DNA of 8,479 nt, taken from NCBI GenBank assembly GCA_019114115.1, contig DXGD01000183.1, positions 1-8,479 on the forward strand, read 5' to 3'. The position numbers and the translations under genes were made by a program. Position 1 is the first letter of the stretch. The number at the start of each line of letters is the position of its first letter. Source of the stretch: Candidatus Nesterenkonia stercoripullorum. GTDB taxonomy: Bacteria; Actinomycetota; Actinomycetes; Actinomycetales; Micrococcaceae. The notes under the pieces are model-generated. The model saw only the letters and a program-made list of their open reading frames with translations, ran no database searches and had not been told where the DNA came from. Below, in pieces: positions 1 through 5,568 of this stretch.

Positions 1-152
1 GCGTCACACGGATCCAGGAGCTCACTGGAAGGGATCTGCGCACGCCGGACGACGCCGTCGTGCTCCGGCTCGCGGTGCTCGCGGAGGCAGCCTTGGCAGA
101 TGAGTCACGGCTGCACCCTGAAGAAGGGCACAATGCACTGAAGAATGGGTAA
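1..152 (+). CDS. PucR/CdaR-type transcriptional regulator, C-terminal fragment
   Basis: The reading frame starting at base 3 is open from the window edge to a TAA at 150-152 and gives 49 residues. Its beginning, VTRIQELTGRDLRTPDDAVV followed by LRLAVLAEA, matches the end of the PucR-type helix-turn-helix domain, whose members usually read R-I-x-E-L-T-G-x-D-L-x-x-P-x-D followed by a leucine-rich helix. Regulators of this family, such as E. coli CdaR, sense sugar diacids or glycerate and activate catabolic genes including glycerate kinase. The next gene is a glycerate kinase only 23 bp downstream, which supports a CdaR-like role. The effector-binding part lies outside the window, so the ligand cannot be read. 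The family call is fairly firm; the CdaR function is inferred from the neighbour. Confidence 0.72.
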   Translation, partial: VTRIQELTGRDLRTPDDAVVLRLAVLAEAALADESRLHPEEGHNALKNG

Positions 153-175
153 CACGAGCCAGTTTTCAGGTCATA

Positions 176-1396
176 ATGACGTACCGCTCGCTGCGCTCCC
201 GCCGTACTATGGTGCGTATGATAGGGACCACAGAAACGTCGGACACTCTGCGTGTGGCGATCCTGCCGGATTCGTTCAAAGGCAGCGCCACCGCAGGTGA
301 GATCGCGGCCGCAATGGGCCGCGGAGTCAAGAATGCCTTCTCGCACCGTCCAGAGACGGTCCTGGTGGACACTCTGCCGTTCGCCGATGGGGGAGAAGGC
401 ACGCTCGACGCCGTATGCAGCGCCTGGTCGATCGAGCCCCGCACAGTCCGGGTCACCGATGCGCTGGGGCGACCAGCTCAGGCACGCTACGCCGTGTCAG
501 ACGACGGGCGCACCGGTGTCGTCGAGGCGGCCGAAGCAAATGGACTGCCGCAGGTCAGCGACGTGCCCGCAGAGCCCCTGCGAGCGAGCACCTACGGTGT
601 TGGGGGCGTCATCTCGGCCGTTCTGGACGCCGGCTGCGAGGAGGTCCTGCTGTGTATCGGCGGTTCCGCCACCACCGACGGCGGAGCAGGGCTGATCCAG
701 GCACTGGGTGCGCGGCTGGTCGATGGGCAGGGAGACGATGTCGCCCCGGGCGGTGCGGCGCTGACGTCTCTTCAGCGCGTGGACCTCGGAGGCCTGGATC
801 CCCGTGCCGCGGAGGTTCGCTGGCGCATCGCCTGCGATGTGACGAACCCGCTGCTGGGTGAAAGAGGCGCTGCTGCCGTATTCGGCCCGCAGAAGGGTGC
901 TACGGCTGAGGACATTGAGGTCCTCGAGCGTGGCTTGACGCGGTTCGCTGAGGTGCTGGCCAGCCACCAGGGGCGAGATGACCGGGACCTGCCTGGCATG
1001 GGCGCCGCCGGTGGGATGCCCCTGGCGCTGAAGAGCCTGTTCGACGCTGAACTCGTGCCTGGGGGAGATCTCGTGGCTGATGCGCTCGGGGCGGTGCCCA
1101 TATTGAGCACGGCGGATCTCGTGCTGACCGGGGAAGGTCGGCTGGACTCGCAGTCCTTGCAGGGAAAAGTCGTGGACACCGTCCGTCGGATGACGCCCGC
1201 TGGGACCCCTGTCATCGTGGTGGCCGGTGCGGTGGAGCTCGGTCCGGAGCACCTGCGATCGGCTGGGATCACTGCGGCGTTCTCCATCGCATCCGGCGCG
1301 CAGCGCCTCGAAGAGCTGCAGGCTACTGCACTGGAGCGGCTCGAAGTGACATGTGAGCAGATCGTCGCGGTCTACCTGAGCTCACGGCGCTGGTAG
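176..1396 (+). CDS. glxK: Glycerate kinase (GarK/GlxK family)
   Basis: This cytosolic enzyme phosphorylates D-glycerate with ATP; members of the family yield 2- or 3-phosphoglycerate and feed glycolysis. Family motifs are present in order: PDSFKGS (31-37), PFADGGEGT (68-76), GGSATTDGGAG (162-172), CDVTNPLLG (220-228), GPQKGA (237-242), GAAGGMP (276-282) and TGEGRLDSQS (318-327). The chain is complete, at 406 residues against about 380 usually. The excess is an N-terminal extension of about 25 residues that is not conserved. ATG 176 has only a weak AGG at 168-170. ATG 218 has no Shine-Dalgarno but lies 7 nt after a TACTAT hexamer (205-210), so a leaderless 392-residue product is a real alternative. 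The preceding CdaR-like regulator makes control by glycerate or sugar diacids likely. GarK and GlxK cannot be separated by sequence here. Confidence 0.93.
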   Translation: MTYRSLRSRRTMVRMIGTTETSDTLRVAILPDSFKGSATAGEIAAAMGRGVKNAFSHRPETVLVDTLPFADGGEGTLDAVCSAWSIEPRTVRVTDALGRPAQARYAVSDDGRTGVVEAAEANGLPQVSDVPAEPLRASTYGVGGVISAVLDAGCEEVLLCIGGSATTDGGAGLIQALGARLVDGQGDDVAPGGAALTSLQRVDLGGLDPRAAEVRWRIACDVTNPLLGERGAAAVFGPQKGATAEDIEVLERGLTRFAEVLASHQGRDDRDLPGMGAAGGMPLALKSLFDAELVPGGDLVADALGAVPILSTADLVLTGEGRLDSQSLQGKVVDTVRRMTPAGTPVIVVAGAVELGPEHLRSAGITAAFSIASGAQRLEELQATALERLEVTCEQIVAVYLSSRRW

Positions 1397-1433
1397 TGCA
1401 GGCGGGGTTGGTGGAGCAGCCAGGAAATGGTTA

Positions 1434-1439
1434 TATAAT
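1434..1439 (+). promoter_or_regulatory. Possible -10 box TATAAT
   Basis: A perfect TATAAT sits in an AT-rich pocket 37 bp after the glycerate kinase stop. A good -35 is missing: the nearest candidate is TTGGTG at 1408-1413 with a 20-bp spacer, longer than usual. If it is used, transcription would start near 1446 and run into the structured gap, where no clear gene begins. A chance match is possible. Confidence 0.3.
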
Positions 1440-1454
1440 GCCGGATGATTAGAC

Positions 1455-1470
1455 TGTGAGAAATGTCACT
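1455..1470. promoter_or_regulatory. CRP/GlxR-like operator
   Basis: TGTGA-GAAATG-TCACT matches the TGTGA-N6-TCACA palindrome of CRP-family regulators, including actinobacterial GlxR, in 9 of 10 specified positions. It lies about 10 to 25 bases downstream of the start expected from the TATAAT at 1434, a position that would suit repression. Carbon-catabolite control next to a glycerate gene would be sensible, but no target gene is evident downstream. Confidence 0.35.
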
Positions 1471-1602
1471 CTAGATTCTACTGCGTGCTGATTTAATCTG
1501 GGTGACCGACGCTCGATATGGCTTTTTGGTCGAGGGAGAGCTTAAGACCTGCTGTTTTGGCCGAGTGGAGCTCTGTGCTGTCGTCGCGTGCACTCCATTT
1601 AC

Positions 1603-1616
1603 CGTGACCGCTCACG
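1603..1616. repeat. Small perfect hairpin
   Basis: CGTGA and TCACG form a perfect 5-bp stem around a CCGC tetraloop. It is one of several short stems in the gap and has no T-tract, so it is not a typical terminator. Confidence 0.3.
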
Positions 1617-1717
1617 AGCCCAGTGGCCCTGCGGAGCCTCAGAATGCGCCCTGCGGGGTGGACTCCGGCTGCCGAGGGGTTCATAATCTTCTTGGGGCCA
1701 GCCAGGGCATATCCTGC

Positions 1718-1777
1718 GGCAGCACGGCATGATCACTCGAATGCCGGAGGTGTTCGGGCGGCACCTTCCGTGCTGCC
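1718..1777. repeat. Inverted repeat that can fold as a three-way junction
   Basis: GGCAGCACGG (1718-1727) and CCGTGCTGCC (1768-1777) are perfect complements 40 nt apart. The enclosed segment contains two further helices: GGCAT (1726-1730) with ATGCC (1741-1745), and AGGTG (1748-1752) with CACCT (1762-1766). Using eight pairs of the outer stem, all three helices coexist as a compact three-way junction. A further stem follows immediately: CCG-GGTGC (1781-1788) with GCACC-T-CGG (1794-1802). Such nesting suggests a folded RNA, but no known family is recognised. The strand is unknown. Confidence 0.4.
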
Positions 1778-1947
1778 TCACCGGGTGCTCTGCGCACCTC
1801 GGCGACATCCCTGGGGTGGGCCGGGAGTGCCTGGTCAGGTCACCATAAAACTGCATAATGAAGTCATCTGTATGTGTTATACGTTCTGACGATAAAGGCC
1901 ATAGTAGTGCCATGGTGATTGAAAAGATTCCTGCAGCGAGTAGTGAT

Positions 1948-1984
1948 CTCCAGTGACCACCTATGAGGCGTGGTGATGCTGGAG
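1948..1984. repeat. Two-part inverted repeat
   Basis: CTCCAG (1948-1953) pairs with CTGGAG (1979-1984), and ACCAC (1956-1960) pairs with GTGGT (1970-1974). The two stems stack across a small internal loop, with a 9-nt apical loop. It could be a folded RNA element or an operator. No poly-T follows on either strand. Confidence 0.4.
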
Positions 1985-2005
1985 GGGCGTAGTGGATCAG
2001 AAGTC

Positions 2006-2030
2006 ATCGTCCGGGGAGCAGACGGACGAT
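2006..2030. repeat. Perfect 8-bp hairpin
   Basis: ATCGTCCG (2006-2013) and CGGACGAT (2023-2030) are perfect complements around a 9-nt loop. The hairpin lies 21 bp after the preceding inverted repeat and just before the coding-biased stretch that starts near 2042. It lacks a T-tract. Confidence 0.4.
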
Positions 2031-2184
2031 TGCCCAGGTGATGGTGTCCATTCAGGGTGGCCTTCCACCTGGCCGAGACCGGCGGGAAGATCGCCAGCAT
2101 GCTTATCGGAGCGGCAGAGCCGCTGCAGGTGAGTGCCGCCGTGGTGCGGGCGGTGCGCGAAGCTCAGCAGGTAGAGCTCACGGT

Positions 2185-2241
2185 AAGGAGGAGGGGCCCG
2201 TGTCGCTTCAGGGTGGCGATGGGGGCCCTCTCACTCTTTGA
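2185..2241 (+). CDS. Possible 13-residue ORF with a strong ribosome-binding site
   Basis: AAGGAGGA (2185-2192) is one of the strongest Shine-Dalgarno sequences in the window and lies 8 nt before GTG 2200. That start yields MSLQGGDGGPLTL and a TGA at 2239-2241. The short ORF coincides with the hairpin 2191-2230, which could occlude the ribosome site. It could be a leader peptide, the preserved start of a deleted gene, or chance. Nothing on the + strand follows it except sequence antisense to the Nudix gene. Confidence 0.2.
   Translation, partial: KEEGPVSLQGGDGGPLTL
2191..2230 (-). terminator. Strong GC-rich hairpin, possible terminator region
   Basis: GAGGGGCCC (2191-2199) pairs with GGGGCCCTC (2222-2230) with one bulged G, and TCGC (2203-2206) pairs with GCGA (2216-2219) inside. 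It lies about 90 bp beyond the Nudix stop on the - strand. A smaller, very tight stem, GCTCGC-T-GCGAGC, sits at 2302-2314 right after that stop. Neither has a proper U-tract on the - strand; on the + strand this hairpin is followed by TCACTCTTTG. Function and direction remain uncertain. Confidence 0.3.
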
Positions 2242-2319
2242 CGTACTGGCCGGGCCGGCGTCGGGACGTCGTGCAGAAGGCGCCAGCTCATGACGCACCC
2301 TGCTCGCTGCGAGCGCGGC

Positions 2320-3021
2320 TCAGCGTGCCGAGGCCTTGTAGCGCGCGGCCTGGGTATAGTAAAGCTCCGCTCCTGGGAAGACGACGGGTTCCTCAGGTGT
2401 GGCGGGAGTCAGGGCCGGGGTAGCGGTCCGCGGGTCGATACGGGTGCTCTCAAGCTCCTCGACCGTAGTGAAAGAGGAGATAGTGTACAGCTGTGACCAC
2501 GTAGGCGGCATGAGGAAGATCCTTCCTTCGCAGAAGCTCAAGAATGCCTCCTCAGCCGTGGTCCAGCCGGCTGAGACCGCCTCTGTCGTGTCCAGCACTG
2601 GATGCTCGCCGGCAGGCAGCGTGGCGAGGAAGAATCGAGTGTCGTATCGTCGCGGGTACCCAGCGGGAGTGATCCATCGCGAGAGCGGGCGGAGCGACTC
2701 CAGCGCTGAACTCAGCCGGACTCCGCACTCTTCGGCCGTCTCCCTGACCGCCGCCAGCAGCGTGGCACGCAGGAGGACATCGTCGGTGCCGAAGGCCTCG
2801 GTGCCGGGTGGCAGGGTGATGGAGCCGTGCTGCTGAGCCAGCAGCCGATCCGCATCCTCGACGCCTCCGCCGGGGAAGACGGTGGCACCCGCGGAGAAGG
2901 CCATAGTCGGCGCTCTGGTGAGCATAAAGGCTTCTATGCCGCGACACCCGTCCCGGACCAGGACGACTGAGGCGGCGTCACGAACAGGGAGCTCATGAGG
3001 AGTCGTGGCGGAACGGACCAT
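2320..3021 (-). CDS. Nudix hydrolase, NUDT19-like with split Nudix box
   Basis: Nudix enzymes cleave nucleoside or coenzyme diphosphates with a divalent metal. This 233-residue protein has the front of the Nudix box at FPGGGVED (49-56) and the catalytic half RETAEECG (93-100). They are separated by about 27 residues more than the standard GX5EX7REUXEEXGU spacing. Such an insertion, together with the later RWITPAGYPRRYDTRFFLA block (115-133), is typical of the NUDT19/RP2 group, some of which are CoA diphosphatases. An in-frame TAG four codons upstream fixes the start at ATG 3021. No Shine-Dalgarno is present, but TAGGCT (3028-3033) ends 6 nt before the ATG, which would suit a leaderless mRNA. 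It lies 57 bp behind the thiamine transporter genes on the same strand, so read-through and a role in thiamine-phosphate or coenzyme salvage are possible. The substrate is unknown. Confidence 0.88.
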   Translation of the reverse strand: MVRSATTPHELPVRDAASVVLVRDGCRGIEAFMLTRAPTMAFSAGATVFPGGGVEDADRLLAQQHGSITLPPGTEAFGTDDVLLRATLLAAVRETAEECGVRLSSALESLRPLSRWITPAGYPRRYDTRFFLATLPAGEHPVLDTTEAVSAGWTTAEEAFLSFCEGRIFLMPPTWSQLYTISSFTTVEELESTRIDPRTATPALTPATPEEPVVFPGAELYYTQAARYKASAR

Positions 3022-3078
3022 AGGGGGAGCCTATCCCGCGGGGCCGTGTCGCGTCTGCCTCCCGTGCGAGCTCCGGGC

Positions 3079-5568
3079 TCACCACGCGAGAGTGAAAGTT
3101 CCGGCCACTGTGGCCGTACCCAGCGCCGCTATCGCCAGCAGTGTTCCCCCTCCGATCACCACGGCATCGGCCGGGGTCCACACGGAAGGGCGAGCCCAGC
3201 TGCGCGGCCCAGAGCCCAGACCGCGCGCCTGCATGCTCACGGCCATCCGCGAGGCTTTTCGGATCGCCATGACCAAGATCCCGAAACAGCGGTTCCTGAA
3301 CAGACGCATGCGGGCCACAACGCCCCGATCAGACAGCCGGCCGCGCGCCCGCAGCGCTCTGCCCAGCACATGCCAATGCCCGGAGAGCTGCCCCATCACG
3401 TTCATCCCGGCCAACGCGCCCAGGACGAAGCGGCTGGACAGGCGAAGGTCCTGAGCCAGCGAATCCGCGAGACCGGTGGGCGACGTCGTCCGCATCAGCA
3501 GGATGCAGGGGAGCACGATGGCGAAGGCGCGCGCACCCAGAGCAGCACCTAGAGCCAGTGATCCCTCGCTGACCTGGGCGTAGCCCAGGTTCAGCAGAAC
3601 CCGGCCCGAATCCTCCCCAGCCACTGCAGTGGACCAGGCCATCAGCACTCCGCCCACGGCGAAGGGCCATACCCACCGCAGGAAACGACCGACGCTGATC
3701 CCTGCCGCCGCAAGCAGCCCGCAACAGGCCACCACGACGACGGCGGCGCTGACCCAGTCCATCGTGCAGACCAGCGCGATGGTGATGATCAGTGCCGCAG
3801 CCACCTTGGACAAGGGGTTCCTGCGTCCGAGCCAGGATGAGGCGCTGGAAGCGGGGAGGGCGGGCCCGGGTTGTGCGGGCCCTGAGCCGGTCGGCACGGG
3901 TCGACCGGCCGGCACGGGTCGTCGGGTAGGCACGGTGGCCTGGGCCGATGGGGGCCGGCCGGCCGCAGAATCGGGCGCTTCGGGGTCAGTCGTACACCCT
4001 GCCTGGTGGGTGGAGACATCGAGCGTCACCCCGTCCAGGCCTCGAGTGAGAAAGTCATCGTGAGTGCTGGTGACAATCGTCCCGCCGGAGTCGAGGTAAT
4101 CGCGGAGCACCTGGACCATCGCCTGGAACGTGCTGGCGTCCTGCCCCATGCTGGGCTCATCGAGTAACAGCAGCCTCGGCTGGGCGATCAGCGTGATGCC
4201 CAGGCAGAGCCGTCGTTTCTCGCCACCGGAGAGGCTGTATGGATTGCGTCCGGCCAGTGTCGACAGTCCGAGCGCCTCCAGCATCGATTCCACGCGCCCA
4301 GCGGTGTCGGAATCCGCAGCATGCTCAGCGGTTCCCGCCGACGAGCCGGTGCTCGACTGCATCGTCGCCAGCTGGGCCCCCGCACTGAGCTCCTCCCATA
4401 CGCTCGAGTGCATGAAGTGGTGCTCCGGATCCTGGAATACGGTGCCGATACGCCGTGCGAGGTCAGCAGAGCGCCACTGCCACGGGTCGTCGGGGATCCT
4501 CCCCAGACCGGGCTGGTGCAGTCCGGGCCCAGCCCTCAGGGCCCCGCCGTGCGTCGGGAGCAGTCCTGCCAGGGTGAGCAGCAGCGTGCTCTTGCCCACG
4601 CCGTTCGGGCCGACGATGCTGATCGCATCGCGGGTGAAGACGCGCAGGTCGATGCCCGTCAGTGCGGGGGAGGCGCTGTGGGAGACGGACAGTCCCGAGG
4701 CTTCCAGCAACATGTCCTCAGGAGCATTCCGGGCATCCGACGGTGATTCCTGCCGTCGCCATCGAGGCAGTGCCGCCAGCGGGTCGATTCCGGGAACCCA
4801 CAGATCGCGTCGCGCCATGTCCTCACGCACTGCGGGATCGCCATGGAAGGGGTGCACGCAGCGTGCCGGACCGCGGAAGGCCACCGTCCCTGTGCCATCG
4901 AGGACGGCGAGCGTGTCCACTGCGTCGATCCAGGGTTCTATCCGGTGTTCCACGATCACCAGCGTTGCCCCGGTCTGGTTCGCTGCTGAGATCACAGCGT
5001 CACGGATGCGTCGTACGCCCTCCGGATCCAGGTGCGCGGTGACCTCATCCAGCAGCAGCAGGCCCGGGCGCATCACGAGCATCCCGGCCAGTCCGATGCG
5101 CTGCTTCTCCCCGCCGGAAAGGGTCGCGACGTCCCGATGCCGGCTCTGCGGCAGGCCGACCTCGAGCAGGGCTTCCTCGACGCGCCGCCACGTCTCGTCT
5201 CGGGGGAGTCCGAGATTCTCGGCCGCGAACGCGACGTCGTCGCCTACTGAGGCCATGACGAGCTGCGCATCGGGGTCCTGCTGGACCACGCCGGCCCGGC
5301 CGGGCGCGCCGGGAGCACAGCCGTCGATGATCAGTTCGCCGGCCGGCGTCCCGTCGTCATCGTCGAGGAGGCCTGCCAGCCCGTATAAGACCGTGGACTT
5401 CCCTGCCCCCGAGGGCCCCGCCAGCAGGACTCGTTCTCCGGGGGTGACGTCGAGGGTGAACCCCTCCACGGACGGGTCCTGCCGCCCTGGGTGACAGTAT
5501 CCCCAGTCTCTGGCGCTGATCCGGGCCCCGCGCGTGGCGGTGTCCCGTGCCCGGGCCTCGGCCGTCAT
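3079..5568 (-). CDS. ykoDC: Fused ECF transporter ATPases and EcfT scaffold (YkoD-YkoC)
   Basis: This membrane-anchored energising module of an ECF vitamin transporter combines two ATPases and the EcfT transmembrane protein in 829 residues. ATPase 1 shows Walker A GPSGAGKST (51-59), Q-loop Q97, signature LSGGEKQR (150-157), Walker B LLLDE (171-175) and switch H208. ATPase 2 shows GPNGVGKST (320-328), Q379, LSGGEKRR (446-453), LLLLDE (466-471) and H503. A Pro-rich linker (about 520-578) leads to an EcfT domain with several hydrophobic segments (588-625, 633-650, 671-693, 802-822). It carries the two Ala-Arg-Gly coupling motifs at 741-743 and 781-783. In Bacillus ykoD and ykoC are separate genes. 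The ATG overlaps the ykoE stop (ATGA), with no Shine-Dalgarno, so translational coupling is likely. Partner YkoE and the TPP riboswitch point to thiamine or its pyrimidine precursor as cargo. Confidence 0.95.
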   Translation of the reverse strand: MTAEARARDTATRGARISARDWGYCHPGRQDPSVEGFTLDVTPGERVLLAGPSGAGKSTVLYGLAGLLDDDDGTPAGELIIDGCAPGAPGRAGVVQQDPDAQLVMASVGDDVAFAAENLGLPRDETWRRVEEALLEVGLPQSRHRDVATLSGGEKQRIGLAGMLVMRPGLLLLDEVTAHLDPEGVRRIRDAVISAANQTGATLVIVEHRIEPWIDAVDTLAVLDGTGTVAFRGPARCVHPFHGDPAVREDMARRDLWVPGIDPLAALPRWRRQESPSDARNAPEDMLLEASGLSVSHSASPALTGIDLRVFTRDAISIVGPNGVGKSTLLLTLAGLLPTHGGALRAGPGLHQPGLGRIPDDPWQWRSADLARRIGTVFQDPEHHFMHSSVWEELSAGAQLATMQSSTGSSAGTAEHAADSDTAGRVESMLEALGLSTLAGRNPYSLSGGEKRRLCLGITLIAQPRLLLLDEPSMGQDASTFQAMVQVLRDYLDSGGTIVTSTHDDFLTRGLDGVTLDVSTHQAGCTTDPEAPDSAAGRPPSAQATVPTRRPVPAGRPVPTGSGPAQPGPALPASSASSWLGRRNPLSKVAAALIITIALVCTMDWVSAAVVVVACCGLLAAAGISVGRFLRWVWPFAVGGVLMAWSTAVAGEDSGRVLLNLGYAQVSEGSLALGAALGARAFAIVLPCILLMRTTSPTGLADSLAQDLRLSSRFVLGALAGMNVMGQLSGHWHVLGRALRARGRLSDRGVVARMRLFRNRCFGILVMAIRKASRMAVSMQARGLGSGPRSWARPSVWTPADAVVIGGGTLLAIAALGTATVAGTFTLAW
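3893..3946. repeat. 18-bp tandem repeat, three units, in the linker of the ECF fusion
   Basis: Three consecutive 18-bp units begin with GGCACGG at 3893, 3911 and 3929. On the - strand they encode the six-residue repeats VPTRRP, VPAGRP and VPTGSG. They lie in the flexible Pro-rich linker between the second ATPase and the EcfT domain, where repeat slippage would change linker length without a frameshift. Confidence 0.7.

Larger units (their letters stand above)
2042..2293 (+). pseudogene. Possible decayed or small gene with coding-like codon use
   Basis: The frame from 2042 to the TGA at 2291-2293 has roughly 80% G or C at third positions, like the real genes here. Its only early start is GTG 2057, without a good Shine-Dalgarno, giving 78 residues. 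The same frame continues upstream past a TGA at 2039-2041 into a short segment from ATG 1976 that has a GAGG 7 nt ahead of it. The product contains a stretch reading SAAVVRAVREAQQVELTVRR, which I do not recognise with confidence; the later part faintly recalls HPr-like phosphocarriers but lacks the GLHARPA active-site motif. It may be a gene remnant or a chance open frame. Confidence 0.22.
1397..2319. other. Long gap without a convincing gene, rich in inverted repeats
   Basis: This 923-bp stretch separates the glycerate kinase from the convergent Nudix gene. No reading frame in it resembles a known family. It has AT-rich islands at about 1425-1500 and 1845-1935, unlike the GC-rich genes around it. 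Inside are a TATAAT hexamer, a CRP/GlxR-like palindrome, a direct repeat CCCTGCGG (in 1627-1656), and several inverted repeats listed separately. The part after 2040 has G/C-biased third codon positions in one frame but is interrupted upstream by stops. It may be a graveyard of one or more genes, a structured non-coding RNA locus, or both. Confidence 0.6.

Noticed and set aside
497..1252. 251-codon open frame on the - strand
   Set aside because: It lies opposite the glycerate kinase, whose conserved motifs fix the coding frame.
1506..1560. GGTC...GACC stem with GGGAGAG, briefly considered as a glycine riboswitch
   Set aside because: The conserved GCGCCGAAGG-type core and the second strand are missing.
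1502..1732. 76-codon frame starting at GTG 1502
   Set aside because: It has no Shine-Dalgarno and no family resemblance, and it runs through the inverted repeats of the gap.
1831..1845. CTGGTCAGGTCACC resembling the SRP RNA apical loop
   Set aside because: The diagnostic GGAAGGAAGCAGCC part that should follow is absent, and AT-rich sequence follows instead.
1854..1859. CATAAT with a TGGTCA 16 bp upstream as a promoter
   Set aside because: Only a partial match in an AT-rich pocket, with no gene or structured element starting behind it.
1397..2319. Insertion sequence or integrated element
   Set aside because: No transposase or integrase fragment, terminal inverted repeats or target duplications could be found.
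4130..5494. Long 454-codon open frame on the + strand
   Set aside because: It is antisense to the ECF ATPase fusion, has a Ser/Arg/Pro-rich composition typical of shadow frames in GC-rich DNA, and matches no family.
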